In this document: piece after piece, positions 11,275 through 22,689 of the stretch
How the letters are laid out: each line of letters starts with the position of its first letter
Position numbering within the stretch: position 1 is the first letter of the stretch
Origin: Phoronis australis
Lineage: Eukaryota; Phoronida; Phoronidae
Assembly: GCA_002633005.1 (NCBI GenBank)
Contig: NMRA01000023.1
Location: 50,738-114,737 of the forward strand
Reading direction: 5' to 3'
Length of the DNA stretch: 64,000 nt
Position numbers and translations under genes: made by a program
The notes under the pieces: generated by a model
What the model was told of the DNA's origin: nothing
Databases searched by the model: none
The model's input: only the letters and a program-made list of their open reading frames with translations

Positions 11275-11746
11275 GCAGTAACTACAGATATATACTGTGA
11301 CAGATCTAGGATGTTTAGACTATTGTTCAATATGCAGTAACTACAGATATATACTATGACAGATCTAGGATGTTTAGACTATTGTTCAATATGCAGTAAC
11401 TACAGACATATACTATGACAGATCTAAGATGTTTAGACTATTGTTCAATATGCAGTAACTACAGACGTGTACTATGACAGATCTAGGATGTTTAGACTAT
11501 TGTTCAATATGCAGTAACTACAGACATATATTATGACAGATCTAGGATGTTTAGACTATTGTTCAATATGCAGTAACTACAGATATATACTATGACGGAT
11601 CTAGGATGTTTAGACTATTTTTCAATATGCAGTAACTACAGACATATACTTTGACGGATCTAGGATGTTTAGACTATTGTTCAATATGCAGTAACTACAG
11701 ATATATACTATGACGGATCTAGGATGTTTAGACTATTGTTCAGTAT
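11275..11746. repeat. 59-bp minisatellite, eight copies
   Basis: The unit runs GCAGTAACTACAGATATATA, CTATGACAGATCTAGGATG, TTTAGACTATTGTTCAATAT. Eight copies abut with a constant 59-bp period and only a few substitutions each. Homogeneity suggests recent expansion. Confidence 0.95.
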
Positions 11747-12138
11747 TAATCACTAATTAACTGTAACCTTCTTGAATGTTCTCTAATATGTTGGAAACAA
11801 ATTACCCCTGACCTGACATGATGGGTCATATCAATCAAGTGCTGTCAGCTAGTTTATAAATAGAATAGCAAAGTAAATCTTATAGAACTAAGAACAGTGT
11901 GACCCGAATGTACTTCTGGCAAGTACCAATCCCCAAATTTTGTTTTTATGCAGTTGGGTTATTAAAGAACCATAAATAAATTAATTTGCCTTCTTGCAGA
12001 AGAAGATAGTAGAAAAAGTTTTAAAAAATAGGTAAGATAAGATTAAACGGATCAAAATTGGTGTCTTTTTAATATGTTTGTAGAATTTTTCTTAAGCTGA
12101 AAAATTCGGAAATTGGTGGAAAAATCCATTAGAGAAAT
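11747..12138. other. No gene recognised
   Basis: AT-rich, no motif found. Confidence 0.4.
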
Positions 12139-12410
12139 CAACAGTAAAGACTGCGTCGTCAGCTTATGTCAGTGGGTCATGACACCAGTTATTTTCGCTT
12201 TTTCTCCGGCGCCGAGCTGAACCGACAAACACTAGTATTGATGGTTACTCAAGTATACAGATTTAAAGAAAAAATAACAATAAAGACTGTGTCGTCAGTG
12301 TAATGCATTTTTTATTTTAGTGTGTCACCAGCGCCGAGCTGGGCTGACATACAACGTTATTGGTTGTTACTCAAGTAAACAATGTTATTGGTTGTAACTC
12401 AAGTAAACAA
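12139..12410. repeat. Imperfect tandem duplication, about 139-bp period
   Basis: AAAGACTGCGTCGTCAG and CGCCGAGCTG...GACA...GGTTACTCAAGTA recur once about 139 bp later. Its end (GTTATTGGTTGT-ACTCAAGTAAACAAT) is itself duplicated at a 28-bp period. Confidence 0.7.
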
Positions 12411-12649
12411 TTGTAAAAAGCTATTCGATATGAGATCCGGGTGCTTACACACAAATCAGTCGAACGTAGACCACAAAACAATACGCAAACAATGACACTT
12501 TGATACAGTCTAGAAGCACGTAGAAGGGTAATACTAAGAATTGACAATAGGACAAAACTTTTTATACAAATCTATGATAAATATAAATTCCATCGATACT
12601 GCTTTATAAACTCTTTTTGACAAGGTGTAAGTCGCCAAAATGAATGAGA

Positions 12650-13550
12650 CAGAAAAAATTGGATGGTCTACATACACATGAAGAAGTCACACAATGCTTG
12701 AAAAAAATGAAAACCAACAAAAGCCCTGGCTCCAGTGGTCCTTCTGTGGGAGGCAGACATTAGACATGTCGTTGTTCGCTCACTTAATACTGGTTTTGCT
12801 GTTGGTCAGTTATCATTAACACAGGAAGAGGGCGTGATTACCTGTATCCCTACGGGAGCAGATAAAAGTAAATACTATTTGAAAACTGGAGACGTATATC
12901 CTTACGTGACATATAAAATGACTTCTTCGGCTGTGGTTGAGCGTTTAAAATCCGTATTTGGACCAGACAGGTTTTGTTTCCGGAAGAAATATGAACGAAA
13001 ATATTAGCGTGCTATATGATCAAATGTTTTATGCCTAGTCAGCTAACAAACTCGGATTGCTCTTACTGATCGATTTTGAGAAAGCATTTCATTCATTGTC
13101 GTGGAATTTTATACAAAAAATCTTTGTCTATCCTTAATTTTGGTTGGTCGATCAGAAGGTGGGCAAAAGTCTTTCATAGTATTATTAAGTCGTGTGTTTT
13201 AAATGGTCGCCCATCTTCCTCAGTGGTGGCCCCCTGTCTCCCTACATCTTTATAGTGTGCACAGAGATTTTGACATAATAAAAATATTGCGGGTGTAGTT
13301 GTAGGAAATAAGGAATATATAAATTCGCATAATGATCAATTACTTTGGATGGGACAAATTTGTCATTGAATAGCACGTTGAATGCAGCACATTTGTTTGC
13401 TGGTGTCTCCGGTCTCCAAGTGAATGTGGAAGTAAAATTGGTAGTAATGACGTGATTCCTAAGACAAAAAACTTTTAGATTATTGGGGGTGGATTTCGAT
13501 ACTGAATTGGTTAGCATGACGCATAGGAACTGCAAGAGTGACTGAGATAA
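12650..13550 (+). mobile_element. Broken LINE (L1/Tx1-like) reverse transcriptase
   Basis: Plus-strand translation shows the start of a non-LTR reverse transcriptase (LKKMKTNKSPGS), then VVVRSLNTGFAVGQLSLTQ with EEGVITCIP, then YKMTSSAVVERLKSV. After frameshifts come LLLIDFEKAFHSLSWNF (catalytic block A, with the aspartate), and later SGLQVNVE and FRLLGVDFDTEL. The YADD block is not recognisable. Many stops and frameshifts show it is dead. Opposite orientation to the LINE at 7175-8330, and a different part of ORF2, so the two are separate insertions. Confidence 0.8.
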
Positions 13551-14911
13551 AGTCTTTATTAAAAATTGGAGTCTACGAAATTTAACTCCGTTAAAACTTC
13601 AGATATTTCGAAACATAATTTTTTGTTGTCAAGTTTACCAAATTCACCTGTAGAGATCTTGGATGAATTGAATACGACACAGCTGTCCCAAGGCACCTGA
13701 AAAAAGGCATATCTGACAGAGAGTACTTTCAACAAAGCAGTGGCGGATCTAGGATACCACAAGGGGGGGGGGCGCCACTTTGTTTCGGGCAATCGCGTAA
13801 AGCACGACTGCATGCGCGCAAGTAGCCTGAAATGAAGGACGGCTTGGACTTCTGAGAATGTGGATCTCCTTGCTAAAGCATTCGCACGACTAAAAAAAAC
13901 TGGGTCACGCTTGCTGCACGTTGTTTCGCCGGCTTCGTCATTACCAGGATTAATTAATAAACTCAATATTTCCACACGCTATTGCTGTCTCTTCCTGTTT
14001 TATTTTTTTGGCGGCAGCCANNNNNNNNNNNNNNNNGGGGGGGGGGGGGAGGTGTGGACCCCCTGCCCCCTAAATCCTCCTATGCAAAGCCATGTCTTTT
14101 TGCCTTGCTACGTCCCTTGGAACATGTCAGAAGTGACCAGAAATTGCGATTTTGGCTTTTTGGACCTAAAATTATTACAGATTCACGATTGCCGTGGTGC
14201 ACGAGAAAAGACTATAATCAGAATGCTCTCCCACCCTAGATTCCAGAAATTTTCACTTGTCTGAAAGGTACCTGGATTCGCGCCAAGAGTCAACACTGAA
14301 CAAAGGTGTTCTCTGAAAACGGCGGCACTTCAGAATCCGGGTAGACCGTGCAAGAGCAGATGCCAAATTTCTGGACTCAGTTTACTCAAAACAACGTCAA
14401 GGAACTACTGAATACCATTCGTGGAAATCGCTTCCCGTTTAGTCCACAGAAACTTCATTTTTTGGGGCAGCTACAAATGCCCGTACTGTGGCCTTAGACT
14501 CAGACAATCCGGTAATTCTATATATTTATGCATTCTATGGCTGAAAATACTGACTATGACTAACACGACTGACAAACGCAGATATTTGTTTTAAAATGAG
14601 ACTTTGCAGGCGACGTTCAATGACAAATCATTATTATTTATTTGGACTTTCTATCTAGTATACGTCACGTTTGAATCGAACTTTAGCTTTGCATTGTTCA
14701 GAAAATTGACCAAAGTAACGGAAAGCTTTGTAGGCGAATAGATTCAACGGTCTCTGATAGTACTGGGATATTCAAACATGTTTCGCGTAAGATAGCATTA
14801 CCCTCTCGCTATAAATATCTGTATTTATGTGGAACATATGTCCGGAGTAAAATGCGTGCGTCACAAGCTCCTTACCGGAGAAGAAAAAGAAACCGAGGTT
14901 GCCGAAATAAG
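13551..14911. other. Decayed repeat ends and an assembly gap
   Basis: GTGGCGGATCTAGGATAC followed by poly-G (13740-13770) resembles the end of a transposon. Positions 14021-14036 are N and abut a long poly-G run, so the gap is probably a homopolymer sequencing failure. No gene recognised. Confidence 0.45.
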
Positions 14912-15000
14912 TACACAAAACGTACCGAGCGTGGCGATACGCGGACTAATGTCTCGTGAGATATTACTTTATCAACGACACTTTCGGTACGTTTTGTGTA
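14912..15000. repeat. Perfect 17-bp inverted repeat with 55-bp loop
   Basis: TACACAAAACGTACCGA at 14912-14928 is the exact reverse complement of 14984-15000. Imperfect pairing continues outward. Function unknown. Confidence 0.8.
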
Positions 15001-15465
15001 TTTATCCTATACGCGTGATAGTACTACTTTTCCATATTCAATCAGCGGTGAATACGGATCAGTGCCTTCTTTTTAGCCAAAATTCCCTACTCTGCACACA
15101 GTACACTACAATCAGCGGAAACATGATGGTGTATACAGCATCACTTTGGGTCCAGCCCCGTGCGCAATATTTTCGTATGTCAATACTATGATATGCGTTT
15201 TTGAAACTAAACAGTAAAGTGTGACTAGAAAGATTATTGTCACGGCATGACAATAATGGACTCTGTGTATTAAACGAATTCTTATGGGAAGTTACTGACA
15301 GCAACCCGTTAACCAATTTGAAAAGGAATTATTTAAAACTGTAGAAAAAATAACATGTTAATATTTTGATGACCTTTACACTAATTAACCTCTCTCGGTG
15401 CATTATGAGCCCGGATGAGGGAATAATTGTAAACTCGATTAAAAGTGTGGTTAATGATAAGAATC
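15001..15465. other. No gene recognised
   Basis: AT-rich. May include decayed 5' parts of the BEL/Pao element that follows, but no reverse transcriptase or protease motif could be read. Confidence 0.35.
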
Positions 15466-16359
15466 ACAGATGTTTTACTTTGGTGTGGATTGCTTTGGGC
15501 CCTTTCTGGTCAAAAGGGGCCGTGGTAGAGAAAGGCGCTATGGTTGTTTATTTACTTGTCTCACATTTAGAGGCATTCATATTGAGAAGCTGTATTCGTT
15601 AGACGCTGACTCATTTATTAATGCCCTCATGAGATTTATTTCCAGGCGAGGTGTCCCCGAGAAGCTGAGTTCAATTTCGTAGACTATGAAAAGGAGATTC
15701 GTGAATCGATCCGCAAGTGGAATGAAAGTCATCAGTGTCAAGACAGCATGTTGATACGTCAGATCGAGTGGAAGTTTAATCCTCCGTTGGCTTCGCACAT
15801 GGGGGGTGTTTGGGAGCACCAAATTCGTTCAGTGCGGAACGTGTTGAATGTGCTGCTTCGCAACGAAGTCCTCGACGACGAACGACTCTGTACTGTGTTT
15901 TGTGAGGTCGAGAACCCTGTCAATAGCAGACCTTTAACTGTGACGTCAGACAATCCGAACGATTTTGAATCCTCTAACCCCTAATGATTTGCTACGCCCG
16001 TCTAAAGGTTTTGTAGTCCCTCCAGGTAATTTTGACGCTAAGGATATGTTCTGTCGTAGGTGGCGCAGTGTGAAGTTTGTGTACGACCAGTTTTGGCGCA
16101 GATAGGTGAAGGAATATTTTCCTACCGACTCTGCAGATTCGTAGGAAATGGCTTGGCCGGTGTTAAACAAAATTTAAATGTAGGTGATGTTGTACTTGTT
16201 GCAGATGAGAGTTTACCTCGCAATTGTTGGAAACTGGGTCGAGTACTGGAGACATTTCCTGATAAGGAGGGTCTCATGAGAACTGTCCGAGTTAAGACTG
16301 CTAGTTCTTCCTTGATTAGACCTATTACCAAGCTTTGTCTGCTTGAATCATCCGTTTAG
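15466..16359 (+). mobile_element. BEL/Pao retrotransposon pol remnant: integrase and C-terminal domain
   Basis: Plus-strand frames give the integrase core (FGVDCFGPFLVKRGR, YGCLFTCLTFRGIHIE, FINALMRFISRRG). Then come WKFNPPLASHMGGVWEHQIR with the catalytic Glu, and FCEVENPVNSRPLT. After a frameshift the C-terminal domain follows: NLNVGDVVLVADE, WKLGRVLETFPDKEG, RTVRVKTASS. Order and motifs are those of BEL/Pao integrases. The stretch that should carry the second catalytic Asp is missing, replaced by a short deletion near 15670. At least three frameshifts. The LTR-like sequence starts 50 bp after the stop, as expected for the 3' end of the element. Confidence 0.85.
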
Positions 16360-16408
16360 GTTTAGGTTTTTAGAAATGCTTAAAGTGGAATTCGCATTTT
16401 GGGGCCGG

Positions 16409-16958
16409 TGTTTCGGATGATTTGCAGGTTATTGTGTTCATTATGTATTTTACTTGAAATGTGAGGTCTTTTGTTTTGCTTAGCGTTAGTTTGCTGCCTC
16501 GCCCCTAGGCACTTTCTAGTCTATTGTTTCACTGGTTTGCCATTTCACTCTGCCCGCATCATTTGAAGAGTCGAAGTCGCTTACTGTTGTCGTGTACTAG
16601 TGAGAGTTTTCTTTCGTTATCTGTATCATTTGCTTTGTTTTGTACGCAGTTAGTACATTTTCATTTCTCTTAGTTTGTATATTTGTGTAGATAGCATTGT
16701 ATTTAATTTGCTGTATTTTTGTGTATAATTTGTTTGCATGGTCTGTTTTGTGTGTCTTTTGTTGGCCACGCCCCGTGTCAGCCATTTCGTTAATTAAGTG
16801 TTTCTTGCTCTTTGCAGACAGGATTCGATCAAGTTTTGTATGGTACTCAGAAGTACTCAGACTTTATTTTCGCTGTGTTCATGGGCTACCCTTGGGCCAC
16901 GGAACAGAAATAAAGATCACTATACCATAACATTCTTTCGTATTTTCACACGGCAACA
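16409..16958 (+). mobile_element. Probable 3' LTR of the BEL/Pao element
   Basis: Starts TGTTTCGGATGA directly after a purine-rich TTTTGGGGCCGG tract (the expected polypurine-tract position) and ends ...GGCAACA, giving TG...CA termini. An AATAAA is present near 16907. The exact right end is a choice between two CA sites (16950 or 16958). No 5' LTR was found in the window. Confidence 0.6.
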
Positions 16959-17727
16959 ATCAGTTTTATTTAGTTATTTTATTAAGGATTTCATAATTGT
17001 TCAAATTGTTTAGCCAGCCAGCTATGTGCTGCGGAACCAGTCGATCACTGCGAGCGGGACTCCGCTTGGCCGCTTTCATTGTGCGCCTACATAGCCTACA
17101 CAATCCCCTTGAAGAAATACCTTAACATGCAATTCACGATCATTCAAAAGGAAAAATTTGATCGGTTGATATCCTAAAACACAAAGGTTAGCCATGTTTT
17201 TGTCAACAGCCTCCTTGGTCAACCCTTATGTCAAGCGTTGGTTTCGAATTTCACTATGATGGCAGGCGCGCACGACGCTTTAGGGGGGGGGGGGGTGAGA
17301 ACAATCCTAGTGGACACCAGTTTTGCCTCCGCCGCTCCATCACTACCCATCTTCGCCCCGAGTTCGACACTGACCAATTTTACGTCAGTCCCCTGCATCC
17401 GCCCTCGACAGCTTTTTACTTGCTTTTGACACCTATTTGTTCGCATGAGCGGTGGTGCTGGTCACCAACTTATACAAGTGGGGGTCAAGAGCCACCCTGG
17501 CCTCCTGCCTCATACCTCTGTGTAGCAAAGTATTAATTATGGATAAAGAACAAACAGGGTAGAGTTCAGTAACACTAGGATCTGCGAGATTACTGAGATA
17601 TTGCCGTGTGTTTTAACATGTGATTTTGTCTAGATCGGAAGTCCAAGCGTAGGTCCTAGAGTCACCGACAAGTATACCCAAGCCGAAAAAGATCCCTATC
17701 TCTGTAAGCAATATCATGACACCAATT
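16959..17727. other. No gene recognised
   Basis: Includes a 13-base G run at 17284-17296, like other decayed repeat ends in the window. No motif found. Confidence 0.4.
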
Positions 17728-17856
17728 TCAAAAGAAAAAACGACTAATTTTGATTTCCGTTTTAGCCATCTTCCCCACTAAATAAGATTGGTCCAAACCC
17801 CGCCAGTCAGGGTAAACTGTGGGGTTTGGAAAATAGCGGAGTTGCAACGCCGCCAT
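17728..17856 (-). CDS. Small ORF with a housekeeping-type start context (uncertain)
   Basis: Encodes 42 residues, starting MAALQLRYFPNPTVYPDW. The first ATG lies in CAATATGGCGGCG and an internal one in GAAGATGGC, both like the YY1-type ATGGCGGC start context of animal genes. No splice donor, homologue or downstream exon was identified, so it may be chance. Confidence 0.2.
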   Translation of the reverse strand: MAALQLRYFPNPTVYPDWRGLDQSYLVGKMAKTEIKISRFFF

Positions 17857-18374
17857 ATTGGAAATGGGTCAGAATGTTGCATTGTGGTTAAGCCGGTAAA
17901 CAAGTACGTCGGCAAGCGTGCGAACCGGCCACAGGGAGGTTATACGTGTTGTGTGCCTGGCATGCTATAATACCAGTTAGCGAAATAAAAAATTTAGTTA
18001 CTACCTGTTTCCCAAGGATCAAGAACTGCGTTAAACATGGGTCAGAGACATCCGTAGAGCTCGGGTAGCAAAGGCCGACTTCGTGAATTCTTTCCGACTT
18101 CGTAGCATAAAGTGAGCAGCGCTCATTTTGAGGGCGGCAAGAAAACGTATCTTAGAAACTGCCCAACAATATCTCCCTTCAAAGAAACAGTAAAAAATAC
18201 TCCACGGCGGTTGGTAGTGAAAAAAAAAAACTTGTTTTCGCTTGACCAGAACCAAGCCAACATGAGCAATTTTGAGGATAATGCCTCTGCACAATCACCT
18301 GTTCTGGGTCGACTCACTTAACGTATGCACACTATAAGCATTACGCGCTAAGATAAAGCGTGCAGATTATTATT

Positions 18375-18775
18375 ATTTACTTTCTACAAAATTGTGGTAC
18401 ATTGCTATCAAAATTCGTTGTTAAATTACGATCATTTTTCATAAAATTTTGTTGAAGTTCCAGGGCGAAATCTTGCCGACAAATGCGTAGCTGCTGGTCT
18501 CGCAATCGTCGATAGGGCTTGAATTCTTAAATAAGAATACAGCTTTGACTCAACAAATTACCTGAAATCCTCCTCAAGTTTTCCAAATAGCGTCTCTAAG
18601 ATTTTTAAGTTCTTGTGAAGTCTGGATTAACTGCAGATTAAGTCCAAATCTACGCTAGATTGTAGCACGCAACCCGAGAAAAATCTCTGTGGGAACACAT
18701 GTTGTTGTCACGTGACGTTTGTTTTGAAGTTTGTATGCGTGTGTGTGAGGGTAAGCGTGCGTGTGCTTATCAGAG
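18375..18775 (+). repeat. Left arm of a large inverted duplication
   Basis: Shares TTTCTACAAAATTGTGG, GACTCAACAAATTACCTGAAATC, GAGAAAAATCT and CACGTGACGTTTG with the reverse complement of about 20135-20535, in the same order. Clearly diverged but alignable throughout. Spacer about 1.36 kb. Confidence 0.75.
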
Positions 18776-20045
18776 TTCATTTGCCAGAGTAATGTAATGA
18801 TCTAGGTGTGCATTGTATCCAAAAAAAATAAGTCAAGCAGTCAAGCAGAGCGTGTTTTAATATTTACGGCTTAGCACTTGCTGGCCTCATCTGCTAAAAA
18901 CGTTCGAGAATTTTTTCGGTAAGACCGACATGTCACTCATTGAGTCGCCGGGTGAGTGGATGCGTGACCGTAGTGTAACAGCTATTTCCCGGAAGATTTG
19001 GGGTGTAAGGGTGCGAAGTGGGTCATTTTGACCTTAAAAACACCAATTATGATTAGTTAAATAATTTCTCTTAAAAATAATGCAGAAGCTTTTTACGGTA
19101 TTGGAAACTTTCGGAAATTAGTGCCAATATTTATTTGCCGATGCTATGTTACCCGATTAATCTTCGATGACAGTCGGTACATTATGCAGCGCGCGCTTCT
19201 TGGTCGCGTGCTAACACTGGTCGAGTTTTTTTTAAGTTAGTCTAGAACTAGACCGTATTTATCCACCTTGGCTGAGTTGCGCTCGGCTCACGATCAAAGG
19301 GATGCCGCCAAGCTGCTCTAGTCATCGAGTCACGAGCGAGGATAATTGGCTTTTCTCATGCGGATATGATCAGCTGATTACAATCTAGCTAGCAGACTGT
19401 ACTTTTTATGGAGAGAGTTTTACGTAGTTTTTACTGTAATATTTGAAAAGAGCGAAAAAAATATAAGTACAACTTTGAGTTTTTCAAATTGCCCCAGGAT
19501 AAGAGATTTTGAAACACAGCAACAGTCACGATTACTTTCATTCGGTGCGCACTAACACAAAAATATAGGACCCAAGTTATTTAGATTTTGGAACACATGC
19601 ATTACGATATTCAAAATACGTTTATTATGAATCTTACAAGCTGTAAAACGATGTTGATCAATTTCATTGTGCTCATTCATTGTCATCCGTCAAATCGGAA
19701 ATTTCCGAGATGTGATCTGCGGCATGCGCGTATGTGTACAAAACACGTGCTTGTTATGTTACTGAAGTACGAAAATTAAGAAACCTTAACATACCGTTAT
19801 TATTGACAGGGACACGATAAAACGAATTTGGATTTTGACTATAGTCTTGATACAGCGAGATGGCTGACCACTGCGTCAGTGTCTCCGTTAGACCCAGAAA
19901 TTTCACACAGCCCGGGTAGTTCACCTCATCCCCAAAATGTAGGTCGAGCCTTGGACTATTTTAATATTAGTATTAAAATACTCCACGGTAGAGCTAACGA
20001 CCGTCGGCCTGTGCACACAAAATCTGTGAGTTAACCAGCACTCAC
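18776..20045. other. Spacer of the inverted duplication
   Basis: No gene recognised. If the arms are terminal repeats, this would be the interior of an element of about 2.2 kb, but no transposase could be read here. Confidence 0.35.
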
Positions 20046-20094
20046 CTTGCACGTTGCAGCCGTTTAAACGAAAAAACAATCTAGTAAACGCCAT
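20046..20094 (-). CDS. Candidate first coding exon, 16 codons
   Basis: An ATG in an excellent context (AAGAAAATGGCG) opens MAFTRLFFRLNGCNVQ, which runs into a strong 5' splice site CAAG|GTGAGT (GT at 20045-20044). The open frame extends upstream, but without ATG. Just upstream lies the inverted-repeat arm with a CACGTGACGT box, which could be its promoter. A basic, Arg-containing start without acidic residues would fit a mitochondrial leader. No second exon was found. Confidence 0.35.
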
Positions 20095-20134
20095 TTTCTT
20101 GACTAATCCTCCACCTTTTGTAACAAAAAGTCTG

Positions 20135-20535
20135 TAGCCGATGACCCGCACACGCACGCTCACTTACTCTCATACGCAGACGAACTTCAAAGCAAACGTC
20201 ACGTGGCAACAACATGTGTGTTCATCCACAGATTTTTCTCGTGTTGTGGGGTACGATGTAGCGCAGATTTGGGCTTAATCGCAATTAATCTGGACTCCAC
20301 ATGAACTTAAAAATTGTAAAACATAAGGAAGATTTCAGGTAATTTGTTGAGTCGAAACTCTCAGTATATTTTTATTCAAGTATTCAAGTTTTCCTATTGA
20401 CGATCGCGATTCAGCGACGTATCAGTCGGCAAGTTTTCGCCCTGTGATGAGCACAATTTTTTGAAACATGATCATGAACAACGGAGTTTGATAGCAATGC
20501 ACCACAATTTTGTAGAAAGACTGTCATAGGCTACA
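20135..20535 (-). repeat. Right arm of the large inverted duplication
   Basis: Counterpart of 18375-18775. Here the inner end abuts the candidate exon at 20046-20094. The left arm has no such exon next to it. Confidence 0.75.
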
Positions 20536-20808
20536 AATACGTCACAGAGCGTAAATTTGATGAATCCTAGCTTCCGATTTTACCCGTTTGGGAAACCGGG
20601 TTTCAACTGCCTTAGGCTCAGTACAATAAGCGTCAGCTCCCCGTTAAAGGAGCATGCCACCCAAAAAACAAACTAATTTGTATCAGTTAAGATCGAGTAG
20701 TTCTACTCCATAACGACACGTACGGTTGCGTTACCTGACACCTAACGGCAGGCGGAGGTGTTGAAATTATCCAATGACGTCATCGGTTTAACACGCAGTC
20801 TGTTCAGC

Positions 20809-21080
20809 GGAGGCAGCGCAGGCAGGCCCAGGCGTAGCACATAGGCGGGCAACAGCCGAGCTGCCGGAGGCAGCGCAGGCAGGCTCAGGCGTAGCACTTA
20901 GGCGGGCCTCAGCCGAGCTGCCGCAGGCAGCGCAGGCAGGTGCGGGCGTAGCACTTAGGCGGGCCTCAGCCAAGCTGCCGGAGGCAGAGCACTGGGCAGG
21001 CCCGGGCGTAGCACTTAGGCGGGCCCAGGCCGAGCTGCCGGAGGCAGCGCAGGCAGGCCCGGGCGTAGCACTTAGGCGAG
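20809..21080. repeat. GC-rich 57-bp minisatellite, about 4.8 copies
   Basis: The unit begins GGAGGCAGCGCAGGCAGG and ends GCCGAGCTGCC. One copy has a 3-bp insertion. All lengths are multiples of three, so the minus strand stays open as a 19-residue Ala/Ser/Pro-rich repeat. That frame has no ATG and is not called a gene. GC content is far above the surroundings. Confidence 0.9.
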
Positions 21081-21084
21081 AAAA

Positions 21085-21700
21085 TATTTTCCATTTTGCG
21101 CTACGACGTCTACTTTTTGAATTACTTAAGATTTTCGATACTGTTGTTCCTTCGGTCACCTAGGAAGCACGCAGCTGGCTGGCTTTCAGTTCACTTTGTT
21201 TTGATTGTGCCTAGTTGACCCAGACTGACCCAGACAGCACTGTTCTACTGTAGACTGGACCGTCATGTTGCGCCATCTATTGTTCTTTATTGTAGTTGAT
21301 TGTATGCTCTATCAAAGTAGGTAGAGTTGTGAACAGGCTTTCAGAAGATATTTTCCATTTTGCGCTGCAACGTCTACTTTTGAATTATTCGAGATTTTCG
21401 GATACCGTTGTTCGGCTTTCAGTTCACTTTGTTTTGGTTATGTCTGTACAAGTTAACAGAGAGTTGTGACCCCGACTGACCCAACTAGCACTGTCGTACT
21501 GTAGACTGGAATTCCAGGCCAAATACTAATGTAAACATAACTTTGCTCTGCAGACTGTCACATAGTGCTACCTATTTTGGATTGTGGGAACAAAGCATGG
21601 CTCGTCCGTCATGTTGCGCCATCTATTTTTTTATTGTAGTTGATTGTATGCTCTCAATTTGATTTCTTCGCTAGTCACATGAATGTTATCGTGATATTCA
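21085..21700 (+). repeat. Dispersed repeat copy A, partly duplicated
   Basis: ATTTTCCATTTTGCGCT...GACGTCTACTTTTTGAATTA and TTCAGTTCACTTTG occur at 21085-21240 and again at 21345-21500. The second unit continues through CAGACTGTCACATAG, TCATGTTGCGCCATCTAT and ATCGTGATATTCATAATTGCC. The same order is found in reverse complement at 63580-64000. Its membrane-type exon is frameshifted relative to the other copy by a net 8-bp loss near 21690. Confidence 0.8.
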
Positions 21701-21982
21701 TAATTGCCGCCTTGATCAGCTTTATAAAAGTTTGTTTAACCCGACGTAACTTTCAAGATTGTGGCTCTGTCTTCTTTTCATTCTTTTTCAATCGTTCTGG
21801 TAACACATTTTTAACGGGAAGAGCAAATGACGTGACTTTTTGCATGTGGATTCCTTGACGTATGTTCTTTCAAATGTTTTGCTATAAAGTTTTTCTCACA
21901 CTTACCGTTATTTGACTTTGAATTGCAAAACAAAAACGCAAAATTTCAATTTTTTCGAAACAACTCTTCGTTTAACGAATAA
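21701..21982. other. No gene recognised
   Basis: Continuation of copy A after its similarity to the 63-kb copy fades. No motif. Confidence 0.3.
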
Positions 21983-22211
21983 TTAATGTGCTGGCGGTTT
22001 CCAGAATTCATGTGCTATTGTTTGCTTCCAAGGATTTTCCATTTTTGGATTAGATTTGTTGTTTCGAATCATTCGGAGTTTTAGGATGACGCTGCTGCTT
22101 TGTCGACATTCACATACAATTTCAAGTTCCACAAGTCTGTCTTTTTCCGTCATGATCACATTCAATTCAGATTCATGTGTGCTGCAATTTTGTACCAACG
22201 CGGTTGACGAT
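21983..22211 (-). CDS. Candidate terminal exon, unknown protein
   Basis: Preceded by a strong acceptor (TTCTTTTGTCTTCACAG, AG at 22213-22212). The frame reads SSTALVQNCSTHESELNVIM, then EKDRLVELEIVCECRQ, and closes at TAA at 21985-21983 (75 residues). A second, diverged version with the same acceptor lies 570 bp upstream at 22690-22785, which argues that this is a duplicated real exon. Product unknown. Confidence 0.35.
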
Positions 22212-22689
22212 CTGTGAAGACAAAAGAAAGTTTATAGTTTTTTCTTTTGCGCATGAATGATCTAATCGATTTACTGATTATTTTTTTGATTCAAAACTAC
22301 TAGAAAATCCTTCAAGCTGGGTGATGTTTTACATCTGTTGGAGATGAGCGTGATTTGGTGGCGATCATGATTACTCAATACAATTATACCGGCCAATCGT
22401 ATCCATGGGAGCAGTTGCAAAAAATAAGGAAGAGGTTGATTTGAAGAAAAAAGGAGAGCAATAAGTTTAAGGCATCACACCTGGAAGATGCTGTTTGTAC
22501 CTTTTTTGGTACATTACACCCTGGTCATGGTCCATCTGTGACGTTAGCTACGACGTGGTTTGTTGACACATAAAAGTTGGTAGAGGAAGTCGTTGTAAGC
22601 ACTGTGGTGATGGTGTACTGCAAATGTGTGCGAGAAACGCCTCATGTCACAAAAAATGTTTCCGTTTCTATCATATTTTGTTGTTACAA

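Noticed and set aside
10048-11746. Regular repeats that could suggest a CRISPR array
   Set aside because: Units abut without unique spacers and the sequence is animal-like. They are minisatellites.
14829-15191. 120-codon plus-strand ORF
   Set aside because: Starts at GTG, spans the 17-bp hairpin, no recognised motif or splice sites.
20788-21159. 123-codon minus-strand ORF over the GC-rich minisatellite
   Set aside because: No ATG. Openness follows from a unit length divisible by three.
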